A stretch of DNA of 64,000 bases. Source: Triangularia verruculosa. Its lineage: Eukaryota > Ascomycota > Sordariomycetes > Sordariales > Podosporaceae. A program made the position numbers and the translations under genes. Where the stretch lies: contig MU863936.1 of the NCBI GenBank assembly GCA_033296885.1, positions 152,958 to 216,957 of the forward strand. The letters are read 5' to 3'. The notes beneath the pieces were generated by a model. The model saw only the letters and a program-made list of their open reading frames with translations. It had not been told where the DNA came from and searched no databases. Positions 21,795 to 33,800 of the stretch are shown here, piece after piece (the stretch's first letter is position 1; each line of letters begins with the position of its first letter).

Positions 21795-24077
21795 TTATTC
21801 CGCCGCCACCGTCTTCCTCACCTCATCTCTTGGCTTCCTCCTCCACCCTGTCGAGAATAATGGACCCATATCGAACCTCGGGAATGGGTGAGCTTCGGTG
21901 TTGAATACAATCTTGTCCAGCGGCAGCAAATCGTTTGGCGAGAACAGCAAGTAGAAATACTTGAGCGTCTCCGCGAGCCAGAAGCTCTCCATGTTATCTC
22001 TCGTCCTAGGAGGGATGATGTTGGCGTTTGACAAGCTCGTGAACCCACCGCCTTCCTCCACAGCCGTGTAGTTCATAAAGCTCTTGAACATCTCCCAGCC
22101 CCAGTCGCGATACTTTTCCTCGCCAGTGATCCGCCACATGTAGAACAGACTCTCCACTGTCTCTGGGCGTTGCAAGTTGTGACTATCCTGTGGCTTTACG
22201 TCAAAGTCCTTCCGCCACTCAGCCTCCGGGTCAGGGTCGAACTCGGCGGGCGCCTGGTGGGGAGCCGATGCCGGAAGCGGTTCCTTTGGAATGTTGAAGT
22301 AGGTGATCTCAGCGGCAAGGCCGGTCGCCATGTACTTGTACATGCCCCAGCAGGTGTGCATGAGCTCCCGTGCGAGCTGCATATCGGCCTCATTCTTGTC
22401 GGTCCATGTGGGCAATCCCCGGGCCTCCTTCTCCGTCAACCCACCCGTGGCAGCCAGGGCGATCGTGCCGGGCATGAAGCAAACAAGGTGATCCATCTTG
22501 GGCGAAAGTTCCTTCTTCAAGCCGTTTGGACGCTCACCGATGATGGTGAACTGTGAGGGCTCCGTATAAGTGACGAGGTGCTTCCTGACACCTTCGAGAG
22601 CCTCGTACCACATCTCCTCATAGATCGGCTCCTTCTTGTTGGTCTGCAGATACTGTTTGATAAGATATTCGTAATATGAATCGCCACGACTGCCAAGCCT
22701 GATGTTCTCGCCGTGGAATTTGCCAGTGGTAGCAAAAATGAAAATCGGCACCAGCCCATCCTCAGCGCCATTATCGTCCACCAGTTGCATGACCTTCTCC
22801 GCCTTGTCCCAGAAGTCCTTTTCACCCGTCAGTTTCGCGAGGTATTTGAACTCGAGCTGTAACGTCGTTGTTTCGGCGGTAGACGAAGCACCCATGTCAG
22901 CATGTGAAATAATTCCCTTAAACTCTTTCAAGTTGACACTGGCGTATGGAATACCAGACGGCGAGTCAAACGCAGCCATCAATCGATCGGCCAAATCCTT
23001 TGCCTTTTCCAAGTACAGATCCTCCCCTGGCTTCCCCGGGTCGTCGTCCGCAATAGGCGCCAGCTCTGGAAAAGTCGTCGACAGATAATGCGCAGAAAGC
23101 AATCCTCCTAGCATGCGAATCGTCGTCTCAAACGTGTTCACATACTCGTCCTGCTCCCACGTCAGATCCTTCGCCAGCCACTCCCTCGCATGTGACAGCC
23201 GACTAGTCAGGTTCATCAACATCAGCGTGTCCAACGAATCGATAATAATCCATCCCAGCCCCTTCGACACCATTTGCTTCCCTGACTTTGACTCTGGGTG
23301 GAACTCGTCCATACCCCACGCATATCTCTCATAAGCATCCCAGCTCAACTCCATAGCCTCCACCACCCTCTCTCTCCTCTTCAGCCAATTCGCTTTACTT
23401 TTCCCGGCGCCCTTCCCCCACCACCTCCATCCTGTGGTCACTCCCTCCTGCTGCTCGGAAAACATCCCCGTCCACCAAAGCAACGCTACCACAACGAGGA
23501 ATAACAGCCCCAGCGTCCTCTTTCTCCTTGGTCTGAACCTCCCTCCACCACCATAGCCGCTCCGGCCTGGCGGGTACATATATGGTTTGTCTTTATACAT
23601 TGGTAACGAAGCGCGGTTACCACCTGAAATGATGTCTTGTACCCCGCTCAAAATGTTCCCTGGCTTGCTGTTCCTGTTGGTGGCTGCGGCCCATAGGCGG
23701 TCTTCGTACTGGCGTTGTGGGTTGCTAAAGGACGGGACATTTTTGGGGATGGAAAACGAAGACATGTCCTCTTGTTCTCCCGCTTCTTCTTCTCGTTGGG
23801 AGGAGGTGTTGATCTCGTCTGTATTCGTTGTAACCCCTAGCAGGGATGAGGCGGCCTCTTGTTGGGAGAGAGCTCCTACTACCTCGCTGGCCTTCTCACG
23901 GAGGAGCTCGGCGGCGGCGGCGGTCTCTGCGGTTGCGGTCGCGGCGGCGGTTCGGATGACGTTCTGGAGGGTGGTGGCAATAGTACCGTTGTCGTGGCCG
24001 GTGTTTCTCTTCGGCCGCCAGTTGGCAGTGGGAGCTCGATTCAGACCGCGGATATTGAATGGGTCTCGAACGTTCAT
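21795..24077 (-). CDS. class I mannosyl-oligosaccharide alpha-1,2-mannosidase (GH47)
   Basis: Removes alpha-1,2-linked mannose from N-glycans in the ER/Golgi. The frame gives 760 aa from the ATG at 24077; the frame continues to a stop near 24209 but has no other ATG. A hydrophobic segment (GLLFLVVVALLWWTGM, about residues 190-206) after an unusually long, alanine- and serine-rich cytosolic region predicts a type II membrane protein. The catalytic domain follows, with the family motifs FHPESKSGKQM, GWIIIDSLDTL, FETTIRMLGGL and a C-terminal FNTEAHPFP, which contains the calcium-binding threonine. The long N-terminal region suggests Golgi rather than minimal ER type, but this is uncertain. Confidence 0.93.
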   Translation of the reverse strand: MNVRDPFNIRGLNRAPTANWRPKRNTGHDNGTIATTLQNVIRTAAATATAETAAAAELLREKASEVVGALSQQEAASSLLGVTTNTDEINTSSQREEEAGEQEDMSSFSIPKNVPSFSNPQRQYEDRLWAAATNRNSKPGNILSGVQDIISGGNRASLPMYKDKPYMYPPGRSGYGGGGRFRPRRKRTLGLLFLVVVALLWWTGMFSEQQEGVTTGWRWWGKGAGKSKANWLKRRERVVEAMELSWDAYERYAWGMDEFHPESKSGKQMVSKGLGWIIIDSLDTLMLMNLTSRLSHAREWLAKDLTWEQDEYVNTFETTIRMLGGLLSAHYLSTTFPELAPIADDDPGKPGEDLYLEKAKDLADRLMAAFDSPSGIPYASVNLKEFKGIISHADMGASSTAETTTLQLEFKYLAKLTGEKDFWDKAEKVMQLVDDNGAEDGLVPIFIFATTGKFHGENIRLGSRGDSYYEYLIKQYLQTNKKEPIYEEMWYEALEGVRKHLVTYTEPSQFTIIGERPNGLKKELSPKMDHLVCFMPGTIALAATGGLTEKEARGLPTWTDKNEADMQLARELMHTCWGMYKYMATGLAAEITYFNIPKEPLPASAPHQAPAEFDPDPEAEWRKDFDVKPQDSHNLQRPETVESLFYMWRITGEEKYRDWGWEMFKSFMNYTAVEEGGGFTSLSNANIIPPRTRDNMESFWLAETLKYFYLLFSPNDLLPLDKIVFNTEAHPFPRFDMGPLFSTGWRRKPRDEVRKTVAAE

Positions 24078-25084
24078 AGGCAAGTCGACTGTCTCGCTGT
24101 AAAAGAAGTGTACGGCGTGGCGATTGGGTGATTGTGGTGGTGGTAGCGGCGGGCGGTTGCTATAAATGGGTGCCGTTGGTTTTGGATTTTGTGCTGTGCT
24201 CAATGCTCAGGCTGTTTATCTAGGAAAGAGACAAGATGACCAGAAAAATACATGTACATAGGTAGGGAGCAATATGTTCAAGAGAGGCAATGTCTAATGC
24301 AGCAACCTCTCTCTCCCCCCCTACTTCTTCTTTTCGTCCCGTCTGGTGGCCAGCAATGTGGCTCTTTCCCCGGGTGGCAGGTCAGACAGCGACACTGGCA
24401 GGAATGCGCTGACAAGAGAGACACTTGGAGCTTTCTTGGATTATATGCAGCCAAAAGATGCCAACAGAGTCAATTGGCTGGAGCGAGAGACACCAGCGGG
24501 CATTTCTTGGTTGCATGCGCTTGGGTGTGGGGTTTCAACGACAGATTGATCGGGGTACCGGGTCTTGGCGTCTGAAAAGGACAGCTATGAGATGCCGCCA
24601 GCCGATACCGTCGCTTTTCGTGGTAGTGTGTTGTGATACTGGTGTTTCCTTGATCTCGTGAGCTTCTGTATTTATATGATTTCCCCCTTGTTTTATGCTG
24701 AGAGGAAGTGTTGATGATCTCTGGGGACTCATTACCAAATGCCAAGGCAAATGTTTGCCAGGACCGTACCTCACAAAATTAAGCAATTGGACTTGGTATG
24801 GAGCGCAAGATTGAATCTAATGATCTGTTCCCGAGTATACGAAGCATTCACGATAAATGAAAGCAATCCGTTGGTGCAAAGCTTCGGTGAATGTAATGCA
24901 CGGTTATTGAGGCTCCAATTTGGCCCAATTAGGTTTAAGTGGTTGGGCATGATTTGCTGTTTCCACTCACATCTATCTGGTCAACGAACCGAGTCTCTCA
25001 GGATTCAAAGTCTCTTGGTCGACTTGCCCCAAAACGAAACTCATAACCACGGACGGATACCTATTAAACAGAACCGAGGAAACC
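24078..25084. other. divergent promoter region
   Basis: About 1 kb between the divergently transcribed mannosidase and ATG10 genes. No domain-bearing frame was found. Confidence 0.5.
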
Positions 25085-25954
25085 ATGAAGAAATCGTCCG
25101 AATTCAAAAAGTATCCCTTCCTTACAGGCGAAGAGTTTGCCGAAGCCTGCCATCACCTCGACAGGAGATACTGCCAAGCCACCTTGGGACCTGTGAGGAG
25201 GAAATGGAAACTCAGAACATGTACTGCACTCAACACTGCCTTCGGACTGGACCCAGAATACAGTACATACGTTCAAATAGTCCGACCACTCGAAGGGGAG
25301 TTAGATGACGGAGACCTCTCCAGCATATTTGATAGTCTATCATTTCAAAGCAGTAGCCCTGTCAAGTTCGACCATGCCGAAGACAGCAAAATGCTGGAAG
25401 CCGAGGATGCTGATGACGTACGTATCACAACTTTGACACAGTATTTTGTACTCATGATGTCCCAGGCCGTGTTGCACAAGAAGCCAATATCAACCACCAG
25501 TGCTGGGCAGGTCATGTACGAGATACATCTGCACCCAACCTACCAAGCACCCTGCCTATGGTTCAGTCTGCACAACCTCCCCTTTGACGAGCAGGCTTTC
25601 AACATCGACACTGTCTTCAGACGACTCGTACCTGACCAGTACAAAGATGGACTCCGCGGGGCTGGGGCAATTGGTGGCATCTCAGCCGACGTATGTCTTT
25701 TTCATTTTGCTGCTAGAAATAAGTTAACTAGGCGATTCTGCATCTGATCGAAAGGTCCTAGACTAACACAAACCATTCTGCAGCATCACCCAGTTACGGG
25801 GCTTCCCAGTTTCTTTATACATCCTTGTCTCCTCGGCGAAGCAATGTCAACTTTTGACTGCTCCAAGGAAGACTACCTCATGGTATGGCTTGGCCTCGTT
25901 GGGGGCTGCGTCGGTCTGTGGGTGCCTTCGGAAATGGCGATTGATTCGCAGTAG
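25085..25954 (+). CDS. ATG10: ATG10-like E2 conjugating enzyme
   Basis: E2-like enzyme that conjugates ATG12 to ATG5 during autophagosome formation. Exons are 25085-25417, 25466-25690 and 25784-25954 (242 aa). Intron 1 is only 48 nt, intron 2 is 93 nt, both phase 0. The N-terminus (FLTGEEFAEACHHLDRRY) and the core stretch MYEIHLHPTYQAPCLWFSLH match the family, and the catalytic cysteine lies in HHPVTGLPSFFIHPC encoded at the start of the last exon. Without intron 2 splicing the active-site exon is lost. Length agrees with fungal ATG10. Confidence 0.88.
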
Positions 25955-26014
25955 GCCGAGCTCGAGGGGTCTTGCCTCGACTTATTCTTTGCTGTGATAT
26001 GCCGTTGGCGGGTA

Positions 26015-26671
26015 TCATTCATCGTCACTATCATCTTCCACCTCCATGGCAACATCTGAGTCGCTGTCTTCTTCCTGCTTTTGCTCCTCCTCTTCTCTTG
26101 GCCTTTTCGTTCCGCGGCTCTCGGTGTTCCCAGCATCAGGCATGGCCTGGTCGGATCCGGACGGCTTGGGTGGGAGGCCACGGGAGGGCACAGTGGTAGA
26201 AGCCCCCGGTACAGGAGCGTTGAAGATGCTCTGCTGAAGATCGGTAACCTCGACCTGGGCTGCCGTTGAGGCCGCAGGGGGCTTGAAAGTGCCGTCGAGC
26301 TTGGCGATGATATTAGATTTGGACTTCGCATACGATATTTTCTGTCTGCGGTTAGCAGATATCAAGCATGCCTGAAAAGAAATACGCACCAACTCCCTTC
26401 CAAAGAATTCGAAACCATTCAATGACCGCATGGCCTGGGTGGCTGTCTGAATATCCTTGTAGACAATGTGAGCCTGGCCGCGCATCTTCGTTGTCTTGAG
26501 CGCCACCACGTCCAACACGGCGCCGTATGTCGAGAACAGCATGTACAAAGCTGTCCGCAGGTCGTCTTTTTGGATCTTGGTGGATGGGAGATTTGTGACA
26601 TAGAGGGTCTGGTTAGGTGGCACTGAAGCGACCTTAGCTGGCAGGCCAGCAGGAAGTGCGCGTGTAGACAT
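26015..26671 (-). CDS. U2 snRNP B''/U1A-like RRM protein
   Basis: Spliceosomal RNA-binding protein, 202 aa. Exons on the minus strand are 26671-26390 and 26341-26015, with a 48-nt phase-0 intron. A single RRM spans about residues 20-100: RNP2 is LYVTNL and RNP1 is RGQAHIVY, and splicing joins GREL to KISYAKSKS as expected for the U1A/U2B'' subfamily (IIAKLDGTF follows). The tail is acidic (EEEEQKQEEDSDSD) with a KRPR nuclear-localisation-like patch. The animal paralogues carry a second RRM, absent here. Its 3' end lies 60 bp from the stop of ATG10, so the two genes are convergent. Confidence 0.88.
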   Translation of the reverse strand: MSTRALPAGLPAKVASVPPNQTLYVTNLPSTKIQKDDLRTALYMLFSTYGAVLDVVALKTTKMRGQAHIVYKDIQTATQAMRSLNGFEFFGRELVRISFQACLISANRRQKISYAKSKSNIIAKLDGTFKPPAASTAAQVEVTDLQQSIFNAPVPGASTTVPSRGLPPKPSGSDQAMPDAGNTESRGTKRPREEEEQKQEEDSDSDVAMEVEDDSDDE

Positions 26672-27053
26672 GGTCGGCTTCGGCTGTGTTTGGCTGCTTT
26701 TGAATTCGAAGTGACTGAGATACCGATATCGCTTCAATTGACAAAAACGGATCGCGATTAGTGGACGTGGTCGTGGTTGACAGTGCTGTTCAGGTTGGCG
26801 TTGATGTTGGAGGTGACCTGAAATTTGGAGACGCCAAACGCCAAACACCGACTGGTAATTCTACGCGCCACCCCGGGGCGTCTGGGTAACTGCTGGTCAG
26901 GGCGCCTCATGCTGTCGGCCCCACTCGTTACGCAACAGCTCTCGGCTGACTTCCCCTGACCAAGCTCAACTCCACCATCAACCAGCTCCAGCACCATCTT
27001 CACCAGCTTGAGCGGTAGTAGAGAGCTACTCCTACCGTATAAACATAATCAAC
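26672..27053. promoter_or_regulatory. compact bidirectional promoter
   Basis: A 382-bp gap between the start codons of the U2B''-like gene (minus) and ARPC1 (plus). Both promoters must lie here. I see no clear TATA box. Confidence 0.5.
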
Positions 27054-28257
27054 ATGTCGGCCCCCGAAGTTCACCACCTGTTCCACAATCCTATCGCGGA
27101 TCACTCGTTCTCGGCTGACCGCCAGACGCTGGCCATTGCGCGGGACACCACTGTCGAGCTGTACGGAAGAGTCGGGAATGGCTTCAAGCTCAAGGATGAA
27201 CTCAAAGGCCATGACAAGACAGTAACAAGCATCGACATTGCCCCCAGTTCGGGGCGCATTGTTACCTGCTCCCAGGGCAAGTTTACTGAACAAAGCCACG
27301 GCAGCCACTTCAGCTAACCTATCATGGAACGCAGACCGCAATGCGCTCGTGTGGGAGCCCACGCCTCAGGGCTACAAACCCACCCTCGTCTTGTTGCGCA
27401 TCAATCGCGCCGCCACATTTGTACGTTGGTCGCCGAACGAGACCAAGTTTGCGGTTGGATCTGGAGACAGACTGATCGCAATCTGCTATTTCGAGGAGGA
27501 GAATGACTGGTGGGTCTCGAAGCACTTGAAGAAGCCCATTCGCAGTACCATCACCACCGTCGCCTGGCATCCTAATTCTGTCCTTCTTGCTGCCGGATCT
27601 ACCGATGCCCATGCCCGTGTCTTGTCCAGCTTCATCAAGGGCGTCGACGCCAGGCCCGAGCCTACTGCCTGGGGTGAGAGACTGCCCTTCAACACTATTT
27701 GTGGCGAGTACCTGAACAACTCCGCTGGCTGGATCCATTCTGTGGCTTTCTCCCCCAGCGGTGATGCTCTCGCCTTTGCTGCCCATGACAGCAGCGTCAC
27801 TGTTGTGTATCCGAGCGCCCCTGAGCAGCCACCCAAGGCTGTTGTCACAATCAACACCCAGCTGCTCCCCTTTATGAGTTTGATCTGGAATGGGGAGGCT
27901 GAGATTATTGCTGCCGGGTATGACTGTGAGGCGTTCCGGCTCAAGGGCGGCATCAATGGTTGGCAGTTGAGCGGAACAGTTGAGGCCAAGGGCCGCCCTG
28001 GTCTGGATGACGCCAGGGAAGAATCCGCGCTCAACATGTTCAAGCAGATGGATCTGAAGGGCAAGGTCAAAGATGACACACAGCTCAAGACAGTCCATCA
28101 AAACACTGTCACAATGTTGCGCCCCTACGAAACCCGTGGAGATGCAGTGACAAAGTTTAGTTGTAAGTCTTTTTGAGGTTCTGTCAGTTATCATTCTACT
28201 AACAATGTTTTTACAGCAAGCGGAGTGGATGGGCGCCTTGTCATTTGGAACGTATAA
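27054..28257 (+). CDS. Arp2/3 complex subunit 1 (ARPC1)
   Basis: WD40 subunit of the actin-nucleating Arp2/3 complex at endocytic patches. Exons are 27054-27276, 27335-28162 and 28217-28257 (363 aa). Intron 1 (27277-27334) uses a GC donor: AGG|GCAAGT with acceptor ACGCAG and a GCTAACC branch-like site, restoring TCSQ-DRNALVWEP, the end of the first WD blade region. The protein contains conserved stretches such as INRAATFVRWSPNE, KPIRSTITTVAWHPN and AGWIHSVAFSPSGD. The last exon encodes only SGVDGRLVIWNV. Length matches the family. Confidence 0.93.
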
Positions 28258-28543
28258 ATGATAAATGATATGGAAAAACACACCAATCGGATCACGGTGC
28301 TGTTGCCGTTTGAGACAGGCACTTGACCTCGTCTTTACGGCAGCATGCGTGAACTGGTGGAAGCGCGCATGAACCCGATTGGTAGTTCAAAGATACTTGT
28401 TGAAGCCTTCAAGGTCCCTTGTCTGTAGGGTCGATTATTATTATAAGAATAAGAGCGTTGGATGATTTCAAGAGAACTTTGAACCATCTTTCCCAGCTTC
28501 CTCGTGTCTCCTCTTGCTCCCATCCTGTTCACATCTCTTCAAG
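28258..28543. other. short intergenic spacer
   Basis: Separates the 3' end of ARPC1 from the next plus-strand gene and presumably holds its promoter. No feature was recognised. Confidence 0.4.
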
Positions 28544-30157
28544 ATGAGCACCAGCAACCCTCAAGACCCATCGCCTAGCCGGTTCATCTATGCCTCTCGG
28601 GATTCCAGCACCACCGTGGTGTTGGATTGCATTACCGTGGCAGCCGGCTCATACGATTTTGATGAAGATGATGACGATATACGGGCTGGAGTTTGCGAAA
28701 TTCAGACCGTCACTGGACAAGTTGTCTTTAGCAACATCAACTGGCGACCTACACCTCGTTCTCTCAGCCCACAGGGTCCGCGAATAGTAGAGCTACCCGA
28801 CTCCGAATCTAGTGAAGCAGAAGAAGAGGGCGCCAGAACGCCGCGTGGCCAGAAGGCTGGATCTCTCAGTCCCTTGAGTATGCCGCCTCGGTTGCTGGCT
28901 TCCCATTCACTACACCAACAGCAGCAGCGCACTTCCAGTCGAACTCCAGAGACAAGTTATCCCCCAAACTTGATGGCATATTCTACCACCGCCCCTGCCA
29001 CCCACACAGAAGACAACGAAGATCACTACCCTGAACGTCTCGCTCTGTCACCCGGTGGTCCCGCCGCTTGCCCTGTCGGCGTCGACTCACCTCCTTCTCC
29101 TCAGCGGTCAGCCACCCCATCCAGCAGCTCGACAGTATCCTTTTGCACATGTGAACCAGAACCAGATCAGGCCGATATTATCTCCGAAATCCGGCAGATC
29201 TGTCTTACGGCAACTCAAAAGTTCATCGGGGGGTATATTTCTAAGCAGCGCAAGCGGCGGCGCCGTCGTCAAAGAGAGAAGGCGATGCGGGGAGAAAGAG
29301 CCATGGCAAAGGAACGAGAAAGGGAAAGAGGAAGAGTTTCTCACAGCGACAAAGTCAAGAAGACATCTTCTGGGAGGTCGATCTCACAGGGATCTCACAC
29401 CCACCAATCCTCTCCGAATGTGAGAAAGGCCACGGTGCACAGCGATACCGAAACTGAGGGTTACAACGACAGCCCCACCGACAGCGACAGCACCCTCTCC
29501 CATCTCAGTCCCACCAATCCCAGAAACCGCACCCCCACCCCGGTGAGAAGACGCCCCCCCATCTCCAGCCGAAAACCAACCAGCCCCTTCTCTTACAGCT
29601 GGATGTCCTCCCAAATGTCACCAACCCCCAACCTATCCACCACAAAATACGACACCATCCCCAACAACGACAGCGATCTCGACCTCGACACAGCAACAAC
29701 CTCCTCCTCCTCCTCCTCCTCAGGCGACTCCTCCCTCCGCCTAGCCCTCCAATCCCACCGCCTCCCCTTCCACCCCCCCTCACCCCAAATATTCTGTCCT
29801 CCCATCACCAGCAGCAGCAGTGCAAAACTAACCAAAAACATCACCCGCATCTGCTCCATCCTCTGGCAGCGCTCCTCCCTCACCCCCCTCGAGCAAAAAA
29901 GAGACGTGCTCCAAACCATGGCTCTCGTGCTAGACCTAGGCGCGGCACTCGCACTTCCTGATCCATCCTCCGACGACTGCGAAACAACAACAACAACAAC
30001 AACAACAGCAACAGTGGAAGACCACCACCAATCATTGGAAGAAATTGCCGATGCCGGGGTCCTCCTCTGTGAAGTCCTCGAGGACTGGGACGCTGTTGAT
30101 CGGATCGAGACCCTGGAGGGGAAGTACTGGGATTACTTTGGGGGGCTGGCTGGATAG
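28544..30157 (+). CDS. hypothetical protein, serine/proline-rich with basic segment
   Basis: Single-exon frame of 537 aa from the ATG at 28544. I do not recognise the family. The N-terminus is ordered-looking (FIYASRDSSTTVVLDCITVAAG) and acidic (DFDEDDDD). The middle is serine/proline/threonine-rich with a strongly basic tract (KQRKRRRRRQREK), and the C-terminal about 110 residues are again structured (ITRICSILWQRSSL, MALVLDLGAALAL, ADAGVLLCEVLEDWDAVDRI). The C-terminal block holds a threonine run from an ACA repeat. The basic tract may serve in nuclear targeting or RNA binding. Confidence 0.65.
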   Translation: MSTSNPQDPSPSRFIYASRDSSTTVVLDCITVAAGSYDFDEDDDDIRAGVCEIQTVTGQVVFSNINWRPTPRSLSPQGPRIVELPDSESSEAEEEGARTPRGQKAGSLSPLSMPPRLLASHSLHQQQQRTSSRTPETSYPPNLMAYSTTAPATHTEDNEDHYPERLALSPGGPAACPVGVDSPPSPQRSATPSSSSTVSFCTCEPEPDQADIISEIRQICLTATQKFIGGYISKQRKRRRRRQREKAMRGERAMAKERERERGRVSHSDKVKKTSSGRSISQGSHTHQSSPNVRKATVHSDTETEGYNDSPTDSDSTLSHLSPTNPRNRTPTPVRRRPPISSRKPTSPFSYSWMSSQMSPTPNLSTTKYDTIPNNDSDLDLDTATTSSSSSSSGDSSLRLALQSHRLPFHPPSPQIFCPPITSSSSAKLTKNITRICSILWQRSSLTPLEQKRDVLQTMALVLDLGAALALPDPSSDDCETTTTTTTTATVEDHHQSLEEIADAGVLLCEVLEDWDAVDRIETLEGKYWDYFGGLAG

Positions 30158-30856
30158 CATAAGGTAGTACGGTGGTGAGGAGGGTGAAGGGGTAGGGACA
30201 GCCAGTGGGAGGGATGGAATGATGTACTTTGTTTTTTGTTTTTGTTGTGATTTGTTTGCGGAGGAGTGTTTAGAGGGGGGGTTTCTGTTATGTTTTTTCC
30301 CTTGTTTTCTCGAATAGATTTATCTGGTATTGGTCTGAATTTCATCTGTCTTCAACGCAGACATTTTTCTCTTCCACAAGATCTTGTGAAGAAATAATAA
30401 TAATTGGGAACTGGTCCGTGCACGCGCCCAATCTGGAAGGTTGGAGATGGTATAAGTCGTGGCCTCCTACTTCACCTGGCACTAATCACCATACAGCTTT
30501 GCAAATTCAACGTGTGATATTACTCCAACAACCATCATCTCCCTCCGAAGACGTAGAATCCATACCAAAACTAATCATTCGTAATAGTAAGAAAAAATCA
30601 TTATTTCCCTTCAAAGAGAAAAACGTCCAACAAACTGCTCGAGACCTGCCCTCAGAAAGAATATCATAACAAACGCAACGCCAACCCAAACAAAACCAAG
30701 TCGTGACATCGTCTCCCACCCCCACAACCAACACCATCTTCCTGATAGTAATATATACACCTCCATTGACACCACCAATCCCCAACGCCAAAAGAAGAAG
30801 AATGCTCCCCCCTCTACCTAGCCTTCCACCCCATTTTTTTGCCATCACCACTCCAA
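30158..30856. other. convergent intergenic region
   Basis: 3' flanks of the hypothetical gene and of the Polo-like kinase gene. No gene is seen. Confidence 0.5.
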
Positions 30857-33800
30857 TCACCGCTTCTTACTCTCATCGATATCAGGCCCAATCTCCTCGG
30901 GCCTCCTCGGATCAACATACGCCGACAGCCTCTCATCCCCCCACCTCGCCCCAATCGACACCCACACATGCTTGGCCGGTATCTGCACATTCTTCGTCTC
31001 CCTCATGCCCGTCCACCTCAACCTCCTCTCCCTGCTCATATCGCTATTTCCAATCCCCCCGTTCCCGTTCCACTCCCTAATGACATCCCGGATAAACTCA
31101 ATCTTCTGCCGAAACATATTCGCCGCTGGAATCCCCTGCAGTTCAGGGCTGATCTCCGGCCGGCGTCGCGAAGAGCTGCTAGTGCTCCGGCTGCCCGCCC
31201 TCGGCGCCGGCTGCTTGGGCACCGTGGCAAAGTTCAACAGAGTCTGCACCGGGTACGACAGGACCGACCGGTCGTCGAGCGCCGACTCGGCAAGCGTGCC
31301 CGTCTCGTACAAGCGCTTGGCTGCCTCCTGGGGGAGATGCCAAAAGTGGCACCATGTCCCTGTCGCATCGAGCACGATCTTGGTGTGATCCGGAAAGTTG
31401 AACTGCATGTGCCCGTCACAAAACATCCAGCAGCCAACATCACCAAAGCGCTGGTAGAATGTGACAACATCATTCGGCGCGGCGTCCAGGTCCGTGATCG
31501 TCGGAGGTCGGATGTTAGCCTCCTCTCCAGATGAATGATCCATCTCCCGACCATAGGCAATCATGTAATTGGCAAACTTCTTCCACAGCACGATCCTTTC
31601 CCGCTTGCGATGGTCGTACATGTCCTTGCCTGCCGACAGTCTCCCTACGGTACCATCTGCGTTAACCGGTACGGCAAAGTTCTGGGGAGAGACGCGCACA
31701 CGCGCGATGCCGTCTTCGCCATTGTTTTCATAAAAGTAAATCCCCTGCTTCATCGGAACAATCTGGTGCCTGTCCCTGTAGCTAGGGTCTTCTTTGCGCT
31801 GGCAATGCCGTTCGGCACCGTGGACGAGCATACAAGCTGGAGGCAAAAGACCGCTCCTGGAACCATCAGTAGAGGGTATGCTCCGAAGAATGCATCCGAC
31901 ACTTCCGTCGTTCAAAATGTACCCCAGGCCAAACTTGTTGGTGTAATCCACCCACTTGACCACAATCTGTGGAGGAGCTGGCGTTTGCTCCCTGGTGGAG
32001 ACCAAAGCCATGGTACGGGCATTGAGCGCTCTTTCGAGCTCGGCCTGCAGTTTCTGAAGGCGTTCCAAGACAACATCCGGCCGGGTGCCCGGAACCTGCT
32101 CCTGACATTCCTCAAGGCTAAAGAGAGAGAGCATCTCTTCCTTAGGCTTGGATGCCTTGGGTGCTGATGGCCGTCTTTGTGGAGGAGCCTCCTCTGAAGC
32201 CAAGTTTGCGGTGGTCCTGCTTCTGGGTGCAGTCGTCTGACTGCGCAAGCTGCGGCTGCTTGTTTTCGGTGCCTCATCGGTGGTCTGTGCGGTTGAAGAT
32301 GCTGGTGCAGATAACTCTCGCCTAGGTCTCGCCCGCAATGTGCTGGTGGTTGTTCTTGATACCGGCTCAGGAACGGTCTGGGACCGAGCCAGGGGCGCTG
32401 GGGCCGCCGTAGTAGCCGGCCTATGCTGCGCTCTTTGCTGAGCCGCAAAGCTCTGTGGTGGCGCGCGTAGAAGACCCGATGGCACTCTCTGGCTTTGAGA
32501 CTGGGTGCTCTGACTAAGGCCACTAAGATCATCAGAGTTCAGAGAAAGTTGAGACATCTGTTGAGTAGCTTGTAGAGTGGCCTGTTGCTGCTGGGCTGCC
32601 AGGCGCTGCAGCTTTTGCTCTTGTCGAACCTCATCAAAGGGGCGGTAAACAATCCCTTCGGCCAGAGGAATGACCGGAGTCAGTCCGTAATGTTCCTCCT
32701 CGGCCATCTCCCGCCAAATATTCTTGAACACCAGCTGTGACTGCTGCCAAGGCCCGACACCACACTCCTGGCACATTTCCTGCACGTTCCGAAGATTGAT
32801 GGCTTGCGCCTTGGAGCTGGAAAGGGGCTCATAAAATGCAGGGCTTTGTGGTGGGATCTCCCTCAGTTTCGGTGTAATCTCGGAAGATCCAGGCATGTAA
32901 CCAGAAGTGAAGAATGGGTGGCCAACGATAGTATCTGGGTCTGGTCTCTGGGAGGCTTCCTGCAGCATCGTGGCAACAAGATCCTTCGCTTCCTGGCTGA
33001 TGAATGGGCGCCCAGTGGTTGGCGCAGGCCATTCGTAGTCCCTATCTTTGGCGCGTCGGTAGATCTCGTCGGTTGTCGAGGACTGGAAAGGTGGCTTCGA
33101 GGTAAGCATGGCAAAGACAATGATGCCCAAACTCCAGATATCAACCATGTGGTCGTGGCCTTTCTTCCCCTTCTCTAAAATTTCGGGGGCGATGTAGTTG
33201 GGCGTTCCGCACAGCGTTGTCCGGCGCATAATCTGCATGTCCTTGCCTGTCAAGAGCAAAGCAGCCAAACCAAAGTCTCCAATCTTGGCATTCATGTGTT
33301 TGTCAAGAAAGATGTTGCCCATCTTCAGGTCGCGGTGGATGATACCCTTGGCGTGCATGTACTTGATGGCGCCTGCAATCTGAACCGTGTAGAAGCGGAC
33401 CTCGGGTTCCGTCAACCCCTTGCGCCTCTTGACCATGTCCATAAGCGAGCCATTGGGACAGAGTTCCAGGACCAGGTAGGTGCAGCGCTCGAAAGTGAAG
33501 GCGCGGTGGAACTGGACAATGTTGTGGTGTCGCATCTTGGAGTGAATTTGCAGCTCGGTTTGGAACTGGAAAAGGCGGTTAGTTCTTCAGTCTGATTCCC
33601 ATGAACCGCTGGGAGTAAATCACCTTTTGTTCCATCTTGGTTGGCATCTGGCTCTTGACAATCTTCAGCGCATACTTCTTGGAAGATCCAGCTGGTGTGC
33701 CCTCGTAGCAGATGGCAAAACCACCCTTGCCCAAAACCTTGCCAACCTCGTACACCATGCCTTCCCTCCGATCCGAGCTGGGAGGTTCGACAACATTGTT

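Noticed and set aside
24078..24203. Upstream extension of the mannosidase frame
   Set aside because: The first codon of the extension is TTG and a stop lies just upstream, so the ATG at 24077 is preferred unless there is an unseen leader exon.
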